DNA from: Microbotryomycetes sp. JL201
Lineage: Eukaryota > Basidiomycota > Microbotryomycetes
Reading direction: 5' to 3'
Assembly: GCA_033819885.1 (NCBI GenBank)
Contig: JAQYUZ010000005.1
Span: 310,001-374,000, forward strand
Length of the DNA: 64,000 bases
The first letter of the stretch is position 1. Each line of letters opens with the position of its first letter. Both the position numbers and the translations under genes were made by a program. Of this stretch, positions 1 to 11,262 are shown one piece after another. The notes below the pieces were generated by a model. That model saw only the letters and a list, made by a program, of their open reading frames with translations. It made no database searches and had not been told where the DNA came from.

Positions 1-1586
1 GAGACGTAAGGGTCGCGCCTCGCAAGTGGGAAGTTGAACCCGGCAACTGAGCCGCTTGATCCTGAGACAAGGCGTTGAGCACCGGATTAAAGCTGCCGGT
101 GTACAAAGCCGGCTTTGCATTGGCGTTTGCAGCTGCAAAATTGATATCAGGCAGCATCCTGTCGAAAATTCATCAGCTTGCGACTCATTGAAGACGCTTA
201 GATGCACGCACGTAGTATGAACAGACGTGAATCCACCGCCGAAGTGATTCGTGGTCCAGCTGTTTGTACGACGTGGCATGCCAGGTGCGACGTCTTTGTT
301 GAGGTTGGGCCTGACAATGCCATTCGCCGCGCGAGTACCCGGCCTCCGGCCACTGGATACTGCTGCTGGCGCTTCCAACTCGCGAGACGACGAGCTTGGC
401 GAATCGAGCGCCCAAGTGTCTTCCTCTACTTTGACGGCGGAAGGACTCGGCGCCGAGCTCGTGGAGGCGACAGCGAGGCGAGTGTTGACACCAAGGCCAG
501 TCGCAGCAGGTGAAGGCGGCGGAACGACACCCCCATTGGTCATCTTTGATATCATCTCGTCCCACTTTTGCTTGAGCATGTTGACTTCGGAGCGCAAACT
601 GACATTCTCGGCTTGCATGACGCCGACTTCGTCCCTCAGTTGGGCAATGATTTGGTCACGACTTTGAATTTCTTCCTCAAGACCGGTCAGTTGCTCTGCG
701 CGCCGTCGCGTGTCAGCCAAATGGAGAATAGGTTGATGACATAAAGAGCTCACCCTTTCTGCGGTGTCGGAAATTTCGTGCCGAAATCTTATTTCGGAGC
801 TGGCGCTTCTCCTTCGAGCTAAGCCTTTTGTACGTTTCCGGATCTGGCTTGTCAGTCCAGTCGGGCACAGGAGGCAGAGACACGCGCGAATTGGTAAAGT
901 GAAGTTCCTTTGTGGCGAACTGTGAAACTGAGGTCTTTGGTTGGCGGGCATTCGAAGACGATGACGGTGTCGATTCAGCGGGCGTGGCCGGCGTAGTCGC
1001 TTTTTGCTTCTTGCTTGTAGTTCTACGTCTCGGCCGTGCCCCATAGTCGGATGCGTCAGAGTCCTCTGATTCGTCCGCCGGTGACACAGTCCTCCTGACC
1101 GAGAGTTGACGCTTCGACCTTCCGCTGCCAGACTGAGTAGCGGACGGCTCGACCTGCTCTTCTTGTTCGTTAATGGCGGGCAGGGCCGGCAAGTCTGGCA
1201 GTGCGGCGCCAAGCAGGGGCTCGGTCAACGAAGGCTGTGATTCGGCAGCAACGGGCGGCGCAGATGAAGACGCGCCGGGTCCAGGGCCAAACAAGCTCGG
1301 GTCAAGCGTCCACGCCGGAGCAGCAACTGTCTCGTCGAGGTCTGGAAAGCTTGTTGGACTGAGGGAGCCGAAACGTTGGCCAGAGTTGTCTGACGATGGC
1401 GAAAAGGCACCGATCGGCGATCCGGGCACAGCTGGCATGAAAGTCGACGGATCAAACGTCATGTCCGACTGCGAGAATGCTGAGGCGGTGATCGGGGCTG
1501 AGCTGGCGAAAGGATAGTCTTCTGGTGGCGCGATACCGTCCGCGGCAGCCGATGGCGGGAGCTTTGCTACTTCAGCGCCGAGGTAC
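1..1586 (-). CDS. bZIP transcription factor (partial; both ends incomplete)
   Basis: DNA-binding transcription factor, nuclear. Exons on the minus strand are 1586-754, 695-212 and 158-1 and continue past the left edge. The basic region (RNKISARNFRHRRK) is completed across the 754/695 junction. It runs straight into a leucine zipper with heptads in EQLTGLEEEIQSRDQIIA and onwards, ending near LKQKWDEM. The N-terminal half is Ser/Pro/Thr-rich and disordered, as in fungal stress or developmental bZIPs. The 5' exon is not resolved: 1586 is the acceptor of an intron whose 3' end is plain, but the frame upstream of it does not look clearly coding. It is divergent from the gene at 2662, so the roughly 1 kb between them should hold both promoters. 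The bZIP assignment is firm; the target pathway cannot be read from the sequence. Confidence 0.85.
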
Positions 1587-2661
1587 CTGCAGGCAAATAT
1601 TTTGAATAGGATGTCAGTTTCGATAGCCCCTAAGTCGAACTGGGTGCAGCAGTTGTGATCAGACGATGATGATTCGTGACCGAGCGTGATTGCATCTCGT
1701 GGTCCGATGATCGCGAGCGAGGCCCGAAGACGACGATCAGGATGTATGCTGCACGCCACAGCACAAGGTCGCCTAGGCATTCAGTGTAGCTGCAGTGCGA
1801 TCGTGCAGGGCTGTCCACAATCCTTTTTGAGCGCTGTCGAGGCGTGGTGCCACCGTTGGTCTGGCATGTTCCATCGTCTCCGAGCAAACCGCGCGCGCTC
1901 TCGACAGGGCATGTGTACATGGGATGGTGGTGATGCCCGACAGCGCCAACTCACTGTTGAAACAAGTCTGCGTACGACGCGTCCGACGCTTGTGCGCCTG
2001 TTGTCGTGTCGGCGTGCACGAGCGCCGAGGGCGGTGCGGTCCAATCCAAGTCATTCAAGAACTCCATCCGCGCGGCAGGTCTCGATTATTGGCACTGCGG
2101 CCTCAGGTCACTGGTTGTCGATTCGATGGATGGGGGCCTGTGCGAGCGTTCGACGGCGGGTTGTGGTGCAAAGCGAACGAGTGCTGCGCTTCCGAGCTGA
2201 CTGACCCGGCAAGCTCGGGCCTCGGACTAGCCACGAACGATCTCGGAAACGAACTGAGTGGAACGGCAGGGCTTCAAGAACCCAAAACTTTACCCTCCAG
2301 TGACTATGGTCAGCCAAGGACCACGCCACGTCTGTGACTTGGCGCTTACGCGTCGCTCGCGCCGAGGCGCCGCGACTGCCCCCTTTTTTCAAAAGTACGA
2401 GCACGTCGAGATGTGGCAGGCGGCGACGAGACAAGAAGTTGAATGCTTCAAAATCCGAGTGGACGTCGAAAACACTTTGTATTCATCGAGCCGCAGAGAT
2501 AACCAGCGCACCACCGCACGCCGATTTTAACCTGCCGACGCATTCGGTGCAGCGCCTAGCACGAGTGCGGAAACAAGGCCAGGGATCTCGTTGAGCGAGC
2601 GAGTGCCTGGGTCCGCTGCTGGATACTATAGGTGCTAGAAAGGTTGCACCGCTCGCGCGAC
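1587..2661. promoter_or_regulatory. Divergent intergenic region
   Basis: Upstream of the minus-strand bZIP gene and the plus-strand membrane gene. It must contain the unresolved 5' exon or leader of the bZIP gene near 1590-1800. The other open frames here have no recognisable protein character. No repeat or RNA gene was seen. Confidence 0.4.
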
Positions 2662-4290
2662 ATGGCTCTCGCTCATGAGGAGCGCAAGCCTTTGCTGGCC
2701 GGCGCCGCACCATTCAATCCTAACACGTCCTCGCTGAATCCCAGAGCGGCGTCATTCCAGTTTCAGCCGCGAACACAGTCGTCCTCGGCGATCGCTCGTC
2801 CTTCAACACCGCCGACACAGCCCGTCGAGCCAGTGCAAGCTGCGACCATCGTCAACGGAAAGCACGAACAAACATCACTGGACCAAATGCTTCCTTTGTC
2901 GCAGCAGTCGACTGCTGAACAAGCGAACGCGGCTGTCAATCCTGTCTCGGGGGACGAAACACCGACAGCTGCGACCGACGAGCAAGACTTGACAACAGCT
3001 TTTAGTGCACCACAGTCTCCGCTACGAACGACAGTCGTCAGAGCGGCGTCGATACACTCGACACGATCATCCGAGTCGTCAGTTTCCTCAATTTCGTTCG
3101 TTCTTCTTCCGCTTCGACAGGCGTTTCTCCGCGCGCAACTGCTCCAGTTCTTCTTTTCGGCACTCATATTTCTCGCATTCGCCATTGGTGTGACGGCATG
3201 GAAGCACGAAGTTCGCTGGTGGGAATTTGCACTTGGCTTCGTCGCTTGGCTCTCGGCCGAAGGTCTCAAGGAGATTGTCTTTGACGCCCTGTCGAGAGAG
3301 GTAGTTGCCGTCAGTCCTCCGACAGCCGAAGAAAGGAGGAGACTGCCTGGAAGGGGCTTGAGCGTACCGACAGTCGTTCACGCGGTCGTACAAGAGGGTC
3401 TACGTCTAGGTGCTGTCGTCTGCCTTGTGGCCCTGTTGCCAGACACGGACACGCCATCGATCGGCGGTCCAGTTGTGTCTGCACCCATAATTTTGCTTCC
3501 TCCTCCTCCGAGTCGACACCAGCACCCCGAGCCGCCCGTTGAGCCGTTGCCACCACTGGACACCCTGTTCTGGTCGGCCTGCTGGATGGCACTTGGTTGG
3601 GCACTTGCAGAGATAGCTTTCGCAAGCAGGGAATGGTGGACATACGTCAAATTGTACAAGGACTTGCTGATTGACGAAAACGAGCAGCTGGGTGATGAAG
3701 AAATCGCCCAGAGCGCGCGCAAGCGGAGAGGACTCGGCGACGAGCGTCCCACCAAGACGTATGGCGCAGTTGACAGCGACACACACAAGTTCGTCAGCCA
3801 GGTCAATGGAACTCGGGACGCACCTGAACAGGATTCTGGACACGACAATAACAACGAAGACGAGGCTTTCGATGAAGCTGTCGAGGCAAGAATACGTGAG
3901 ATCGAGCGTGACGAAGTCGAGATGCAGCTGGGAGTCCCGCTGTACGAGATTCCTGCGGCCGTCGTTATCGTGTGGCGCCTCGATTCGTGAGACCTCGCTA
4001 GTCTCTAGCATTGATTCATTTTCTGACTCTTCACCGGCGTCTACAGCATCCTCTTGTCCCTCGTGTTGACTTTGGTCATGTCGTTGCCATTCCGAACTTC
4101 AGCGCCTTCGCTCGTCGCCTTTCCTCTGTGGCCAACGTTCGCCGTCGTCGCCGCCACGCACGCCCTGATCTCTTTACTGTGGCTTCTGAGGATCAGGTTC
4201 GCCGGAATCGCCGCAATCAGCTACACGACGCTCGTGATTTTGGTGTTTTTGACGTTTGCAGCGCTGGCCGCTTGGGGCGCACTTATTTGA
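2662..4290 (+). CDS. Uncharacterised multi-pass membrane protein
   Basis: Two exons, 2662-3986 and 4047-4290, joined by a 60-nt GT-AG intron, give 522 residues. The start is the ATG of MALAHEERKPLL; the longer frame begins only at a non-ATG codon. Residues 1-160 are Ser/Thr/Pro-rich and probably cytosolic. Hydrophobic segments follow around LLQFFFSALIFLAFAIGV, WWEFALGFVAWLSAEG, LGAVVCLVALL and FWSACWMALGWALAEIAFA. An acidic loop (DNNNEDEAFDEAVEARIREI) precedes the last block, where exon 2 adds at least three more segments. I do not recognise the family. The splice joins one hydrophobic helix cleanly, which supports a single polytopic protein. Compartment and substrate are unknown. Confidence 0.75.
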
Positions 4291-4554
4291 ATGTCAGCGA
4301 ACTATTAGAATTGGATACACGATGCGGTCTTTTACTGAAAGCTTTGAAAGTTTACATTGGCGTGTTGATTATTTTCGGTATGTCTTACATGGCCTTTGCC
4401 GGAATCCACGGTCCGCGCCTTGCGACTGTCATCCGGATGTCGACTTTGCCTGGGCCTCGCTTGATCCGATATTGATTTGGCTCATCTCACTGCGACGACT
4501 GCTGCCCTTGCAAGGCCACATGCCTTTGAGGATCGGAGACGAACAGCGACAACG

Positions 4555-6182
4555 ATGACGGCTCAGCCCGTGCACGGCAGCCCGACAGTTGAGCATGCCC
4601 AAGTACCAGTAGCACTGGATGCCCCTCCTCGATCGAACGACATGGAATCGCGGACCGAGACACTCGTCGAGACAGATGAACGAGATGTCCTCGCCCGCAC
4701 GCCACTGCAATGGGTAGTAGGCGCTATCAGATGGATCTTGAGCATCATTCTAGACCAGTGGTTCCTGATTGGCATTGGCATCGTCATTGCACTCGCTCAT
4801 GTAAGCCTCACTGAGGCCCGAATCTGCCAGGGCTCATTTGCCACCGCCGCCGTCCGTTCTGCAGAGTTTCCCAGATGTAGCCAAAGAAGGAGGGGTCATC
4901 AAAAGTGAATACACGATCAGTTACTTGGCCGTCGCCATCATCTTTTTCATATCGGGCCTCAGTTTACCGTTAGAAAACTTGATCAAGAGGATTTGGGATT
5001 GGAGACTGCACCTTGTGACGCAAGTTACTAGTTTCTTGTTCTTTCCGGCTGTAGTATATGCGGTCAGTCCCTTGCGCCTTTACGGACACCATGTGGGTAA
5101 ATGGTTATTGGCTGACGGGTCTGTGCTTGGCAGATTGTCAACTGCGTTCGCACGGCTGATCCTCGCTTCGAAAGGTTCGACAAATATGCGTTGACTGGCA
5201 TGGTCGTTATGGTTTGTGTGCCACGAACTCCCGTAGCTTTGCTGCGCTAAATCGTGTCGCTTTGAATCAGGGTTGCGTCCCGACCACCATCTCTTCAAAC
5301 GTTGTCATGACTGGCCAAGCCGGCGGCGATGAATCAGCTGCGACTATCGAAGTCATGATTGGTAATTTGCTTGGAACGTTCTTGTCTCCGGCCTTGCTCG
5401 ACATGTTCATGAGTGGACCTTGGTCATTCGGCAAACCGGTGGCAAGTGGCGGTGGTGGTCAAAGTAAAATTTACCGACAAGTGTTGGCTCAGCTCGGATA
5501 CACTGTCTTTATCCCGCTCACGGTTGGCGAAACTGTCCAATACTTTTTCCCGCAACAAGTCAAATGGACGAGAACTGCCTTTCGACTCGGCAAAGTCGGA
5601 AGCGTGTGCTTGTTGCTCGTCATCTGGGCGACGTTTTCGACTGCTTTTGCCGAGAACGTATTCGAGGTCTTGTCTGGAGAGACGATCGCCTTCATTGTCA
5701 CCGTCAACAGTATGTTCCAAATCTCGCGTGACCACCATTCCTTGACTTTCCACTGATTCGATCGGCAAGCAGTTGGATTGTACATGTTTCATTCGGTCTT
5801 GCTGTTTTTGCTGGCGCGCAAAGTCCCTTTCAAGCATCGCAGACGAGTTTCGGGCCCTCTGTTTGACACATCAACGACGATCCCGCTGTTATTCTGCGCT
5901 GCCGCCAAAGGAGTTGCTCTCGGCGGTCGTAAGTGATTTCTTGGCTGTCGATTGTACGCGACGTCAAGCTGATCGCCACAATCAGCGATCGTCAGCATTT
6001 TATACGGGGGTCTGACGCCTGTAGCGGCGGCGACCGTGTCATTGCCGCTGGTCATATACCAAGGCTCTCAGGTCGCGCTCGGACAAGGTAGTCCTACTGC
6101 GTGCGTGGAAGGCACGAGTCGACCGGCGAGACGCGCCATTGAGCGTCAACGACGACAAGGCAGGCAAATAGAGGATTTGTAG
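4555..6182 (+). CDS. RCH1: Rch1-type SBF/bile-acid:Na+ symporter-family protein
   Basis: Exons 4555-4800, 4865-5062, 5134-5211, 5271-5709, 5773-5928 and 5986-6182 give 437 residues, all joins in frame. Ten-helix SBF-fold membrane protein of the fungal Rch1 branch, whose yeast and Candida members sit in the plasma membrane and restrain calcium influx. The signature GCVPTTISSNVVMTGQAGGD is created by the splice at 5211/5271. Other landmarks are DQWFLIGIGIVIALAH, IIFFISGLSLPLENL and YGGLTPVAAATVSLPLVIYQ near the end. The start MTAQPVHGSP follows the last in-frame non-ATG stretch; the N-terminus is short and hydrophilic, as in the family. It ends 124 bp before VPS53 on the same strand. Family assignment is firm; the calcium role is inherited from homologues. 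Confidence 0.9.
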
Positions 6183-6306
6183 GGGCCAACGGTTTGGTCT
6201 TATTTCTTTGTTGTTGTCTCGCAATAATTGAAGGAATCCTGTGTCTATAGAACGGGCTGGCTGTGCTCGGGCCTCTCGCCGTGCTCGTCTGCCTCGTGCG
6301 CTGGCG

Positions 6307-8945
6307 ATGGCCGTGCCGAGCATCCCGCAGCTGAAGCTGCCGCCGCCGTCGCCTCCTCCACCGCCATCTTCACAGAATGAGCTGGACCTTGTACCGGTGC
6401 CCGAGCTGCCGCGCGAGTTGCTGGTCGCGACGGCGTTCAAGGACGGCGACGCGCTCGACTCATTCGTGATCGGAGGCATGCACGACATCGAGGACGTCAT
6501 TAATGACCTCATGCCAGATGGTGAGCGACCGCTCGCCTCACGTCTTTGGGCCGAGCTGACGACTGACATTGGCCGCAGAACCGTCGATTGACCAAGCTGC
6601 GCTCGTTGGATGGATGCTCAGAAGCAAGCAACAGGTTCTCAGGACAGAGATATACGACATGATACAAAGGCTGGAAGAGCAAGACCAAGACCCAAAACGC
6701 ATGTCTGTCATCCAAGAACTCATCGGCGTCAGTCTCAGTCTCGCCATTACCAGGTCGCAAGACATCCCTTGACCGGTGGCACATTGCAGGAACTACTCAG
6801 CCAAGTAACAAGCATCAGAGATGCGGCAACAGAAAGCGAGATGGTCGTCAGAGACATCACGCGTGACATTCAGTCACTCGACATGGCGAAAAAGAACCTT
6901 GTTGCGAGCATGAACGCGCTCAAACGGTTCCAGATGCTCGGTCAGTTCCTTATCACATGTGCCTTGTCGCACTCTTTTCAACGCAATGGCACGTACTCAT
7001 CAAGCTCGGTCGTAAACAGTCAATGCGTTCGACCAATTGACCCGCTTGGCAAAGTCGAGACGGTACCGCGATACGGCGCAGGCGCTCGCAGCCGTCAAAC
7101 AGCTTTCACAATACTTTAAGGATTTCGGCAGCGTCGACAGGGTGGCTGCAGTCAGCAGAGGCGTGCACGAGGTGCAAGGCGTCTTGCGAGCTCAAGTTTT
7201 GCGAGAATTTGAAGACGCGTGAGTGACGGGAACGCATTCGGAAGGGAGAACCATCAATCGTCTGACATCTGTCGAATAAAGCTTTGCGAACGATGCCACG
7301 CGCGCTGGCAAGACGTCACAGTTGACCGACGCCGCTCTCGTGGTCGACGCCCTCGGAGATGAGGCAAAGTGAATATTCAGTGCCGGATCGAATAGAGAAT
7401 CAATTGCCTGACATGACACTTCTTTCTCAGGCATCAGCTCTTCTCGTGGTATTCGCTCATGCTGTTGCGAGACTACCGTCGTATCTTTGGAGCGAATTCT
7501 GAAGCCGGCCAGCTCGACAACATATCGAGACGATTTGCATGGTTTCGACGGATACTCAAGACGCACGAGGAAGAGAACGCGTCAGTGTTCCCACCGAGTT
7601 GGAACATGGGCGCGGTTTTAGCTGGCGGGTTTAGCGAAGTAACGAGGCAAGTCGCATCGTGATAGCTGTGAAGTCTCATCAATTAGATCCAAGCTGATCT
7701 CGGAATCACTCGTGCACAGGGACGATTTGAAAAATGTCCTGGCCAAGAGTGGTAATCAGCTTCGAGTTGGCATGTTGTTAGAGGCGATCGGGCAGACAGC
7801 AGAGTTCCAGCGCGACATGTCTCGCAAATTTGGCATACCTGTATGCACACTTGCGACGTATGACAACGCTCGCGCGTGCTGACATTGATCGACGTCTCAG
7901 TTTGAGACGATCGCAGGAATGTCTGCCGTTCGTTCGGGAGCCCGAGGCGTTGCGATGTCAATCTCGGTCGTCTTTGAGCCCTATCTCGGCATATTCGTAG
8001 ATGCACAAGACAAGTGAGATTGTCGGCACGGTTTGATTCTGGCTATCGCTGATTTCGTTCCTGCAGAGCGTTTTCGGAAATGCTTCAAGGTTTCACGTCA
8101 TCGAGGATTTCGATTTCACCTGTAGACAACCCTTCAAGCGTGTTGCCTTCTTCGACAGACTTGTTCCACGCGTACAGAGAAGCGCTGGAGAGGTGTGCCA
8201 AACTGTCTGTCCGGCAGCCTCTGCTCGACTTGTGCAAAGTCTACCGCAAGTGGCTCAAGGTGTATGCCGAGGATGTGCTGGCTGCATCTTTGATCAAGTG
8301 GGTGTGTGATTGACAGCAAGTGAGCGCTCCGGGCTGAATGGGATATCGTTGGGACGACAGATACGATCGCAGGTCCGGCGAGGGTCGACCGAATGTCAGG
8401 GAACTGCAGACGGCCTGTCTTGTCCTCAACACGGCAGAATATTGCCTCGAGACGGCTGCTCAACTTGAAGAACGTCTTCAAGAAAAGATTGACCCCGAAT
8501 TCAAGGACAAGGTGTCTCTCGAAGCCGAAAAGGATACATTTGCGACGACAATTTCTGCAGCATTGTTGGCTATCATACGAGAATTAGAGTTGACGATCGA
8601 GGCGCCGTTCAATCAGATGCTCAAAAGCCCTTGGAAGGACGCCGAGTTTGTGAGCTCGGAAAGCGCTTACGTGGCAGAGTTGACGAGGGACATTGTCACG
8701 GTCGTCGGTGTCGTCAGGGACGGCGTCGAACAAAAGAAATATGTCAGAAGCGTTTGTGACAAGGTTGTCGGACTTGTACTCGCAAAGTTTACTCAAACAG
8801 TCGTCAGATGTCGACCAATCAATCAAACCGGAGCCGAACAAATCTTGCTCGACTTGCAAGCGCTCAAGACGTGTTTGCTGCATCTTGTCCACGCTCCAGG
8901 AGATTTGGCTCCGGTTCCAATGTCGTGCGTCGCTCTTTGTCGCTC

Positions 8946-8976
<31 letters not shown>

Positions 8977-9684
8977 TCTTTGTTGACGGGAGTTTGACGT
9001 CGTTGACAGGTACTCGCGCTACGTTTCTCGTAGCGTGACAAAAATAGAAACAATGCTCAAGGTCATCATGACGCCGGAAGATCCGCCTGAAGAGTTTGTC
9101 AAGCACTACCTTTTGCTCATTCCGTGCTTGTCATTTTCCGATTTTCAAAAAGTGCTCGACCTCAAAGTCAGTTTGGAAGTGTTGCATCTGACGTTATTGA
9201 TTGAAGCTGACAGTATGACATTTGAACTCATCAGGGCGTTCGCAGGACTGAGCAAAACACATTGCTTGATGTGTTTTTGGCACAGACTTCTACGGCTACA
9301 GGGTTGAGCGACGATTCTTTCCTAACGTCGATCGACATGGATCCCACGTCGACGTCGTCTATTTTCGGTGGTGGTGGTTCGTTTACTTCACCTAGCGGAT
9401 CTGGTCTGAATTCGCCTTTGCCGGGCGCGGGCGGTGGCTTGTTTGGGACGAGCACGTTGTCGTCTCTGCCGATGTTGCAAAATGCAAGTGGAGGTGCTGG
9501 CCCAATGTCGAATACGGCAGGAGGTAGCGGTGGCGCTTCAAGGTCGTCTACGCCAAGGCTCGGCGGTGGTGGCGATGGGGTGGACCAGCAAAGCAGAGGC
9601 AAGGATGCGCTCAACGAGTTTCGCAAGTTTGGTGCAAGGATTGGTGTCGCGACGAGATTGTTTTCGGGAGCGCAGAAGGAGTAG
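6307..9684 (+). CDS. VPS53: GARP complex subunit Vps53
   Basis: Twelve exons (6307-6520, 6579-6727, 6790-6940, 7020-7218, 7282-7368, 7431-7646, 7687-7840, 7901-8013, 8067-8297, 8373-8924, 9010-9166, 9235-9684) give 890 residues. Vps53 is a core subunit of the GARP tether for endosome-to-trans-Golgi retrieval. The family-typical coiled-coil segment DIQSLDMAKKNLVASMNALK, then ISRRFAWFRRILKTHEEENA and YSRYVSRSVTKIETMLKVI, are each restored by splicing. The intron at 7647-7686 is only 40 nt and uses a GC donor (GCAAGT); only this choice keeps frame. The intron at 8925-9009 carries a 28-T run. The C-terminus (about residue 760 on) is Gly/Ser-rich and poorly conserved, as in other fungi. The N-terminus has a short proline run. 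Confidence 0.95.
8950..8977 (+). repeat. Poly(T) tract of 28 within a VPS53 intron
   Basis: An uninterrupted run of 28 T lies between the donor (8925) and acceptor (9009) of VPS53 intron 10. It sits where a polypyrimidine tract would act. Confidence 0.95.
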
Positions 9685-9925
9685 ATCCACGGGAGCAGAT
9701 CTGCATTGGAACCACTGCCTGTGAACCGGACGCGACTGGGTCATTTACGGCTGACCAGTGTCTTGGGTGCATTTGTTTCATCATGGTGAGCATAATAATA
9801 TCGCTTGGTGCGACTGGCGGTGTGAAGCGCGTGCATGTGCCTCCTATCTTGTTTAATGAAGCAGACGTGACGAGTGCGCAGTCGCTGTGCGCTTCGCCGC
9901 TTCTTCGCCGCCGCCGCCGACGACG

Positions 9926-10798
9926 ATGCGCCGCTGTGCCGTGTATGCCGCCCTCGCGCTGTCTGCCGGCTCGGCAGTATACGCCCAGACGGCTGGACCA
10001 CAGCCCACGTACATCTGTGAGTGCTGACAAGGCGCTGATCGAGTGCAGAACGAGCAAACGTCGGCAACTTTGCCCAAACGCCGGGGCACCGCCAGCCCGC
10101 ACGCCCGCCGTGCATGCCCAACAGCGTTCTGTGGCGTACACGCGGCACAGAGCTCTCCTGTTAGACCCGCTTAGGTGCACAATGGCGCTGACTCGTCGAT
10201 GGCTGTGCCCGGAAACACAGATTCGTACGAAGGCCAGTCCGTCGACCCGTCCATCTTTTCGGCCGTCTCAACAGCAGGCGACCCCGCACGGTCCTTGATG
10301 CAATCAAATGCTGGTCCAGACACCGCCACCGGACTCGTTCCACCGTTCCCGACGACGGCGACGGCAGAACCCGTTTCGGCACCGCAAGCGACGAGCGATC
10401 TCCAATTCAGTTCAGGCTCACCGTGAGTCGACTCTGGTTCGAGGTTGGCTATGCGTTATTCGGAACTGACACTCATGCACACCGGAATCTTGTAGCGGCG
10501 TCGTCCTGTCTTCGGTACGTCTTTCCTCAGCTCAGCTAAAGCCACCTGCCCGATCGAGCCAAACTCACTTCCTAGCATACTGACAATCCTGTGGGGCTGT
10601 GTTTGTCTACAGAACACTCGCGCACCATACGTCGCATCCGGCACGATCGACACAACACGGCTTGAACCATCAGCCTCGGCGTCGGGACAGTCTTCAGGAG
10701 CATCTTTGTCGTACCGTCAGCCATCTACAACAGCTCTCGTGGCGTCTGTCGGCGTAGGACTCGTCGGAGCTGTCGTCGCTCACTTGATCGTGTTCTGA
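9926..10798 (+). CDS. Small Ser/Thr-rich secreted protein, likely GPI-anchored
   Basis: The start MRRCAVYAALALSAGSAVYA is a classical signal peptide with a cleavage site near AYA-Q. Later exons are well supported: from about 10169 (HNGADSSMAVPGN) to the donor near 10424, a short exon GVVLSS (about 10498-10518), then the last exon beginning NTRAPYVASG and ending at 10798. The C-terminus is Ser-rich followed by a hydrophobic tail (TALVASVGVGLVGAVVAHL) that stops directly, the layout of a GPI attachment signal. The junction between the signal-peptide exon and the 10169 exon is not resolved: the obvious GTGAGT donor at about 10017 and nearest acceptors do not keep frame. An extra tiny exon near 10122-10132 with a 39-nt intron behind it would. 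Cell-wall or surface role is inference. Confidence 0.6.
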
Positions 10799-11262
10799 GT
10801 TCAAACAAAGTATATTCGACTTTAGCTCTTCACATGGACAGCTCCCATGTCCCAAAACGACATTGCCGCCCGCCCATCTTTTGTGACACATGATATTGTT
10901 TCCCCCCATTTTATTTTGTTGATACCTGTTGGAAATTCGAACCTGGTCTGGTCATATCGAACCACCTTTGCTTTCTGTGCGCAGAGCACTAATTCGACTT
11001 GGTAACGACACGTTGCTATGCATTACATCACGAGTCTTCTCTGGTGTGAGAGGTTGAATTTTTGAAATGCTGATCAGAGGTATCGAGGAGGATGGAGAAA
11101 GCAAACGCCATTCAAGAACGGAAACAAAAGGGCGTGCTTCAGACCTCTTTATTTTCACTGCGAGGAGGAACGGAAGGAAGATAGAAAGTGGCCCGGAAAA
11201 GTCAGACAGCAAACGCCATCTAGGGTCTTCTTTTCTTCGTTGTTGATTCCGTGTAACGCCTT
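10799..11262. other. Convergent 3' intergenic region
   Basis: Lies between the stop codons of the GPI-type gene (+) and SEC61 (-). It should hold both 3' UTRs. No further gene or repeat was seen. Confidence 0.5.

Noticed and set aside
1924-2530. Several overlapping plus-strand open frames between the bZIP and membrane genes
   Set aside because: Composition is Arg/Cys-rich shadow-like, no motif, no consistent intron signals linking them.
10921-10990. Possible tRNA-like TTCGAA boxes in the GPI/SEC61 spacer
   Set aside because: No acceptor-stem pairing or A-box at the right spacing.
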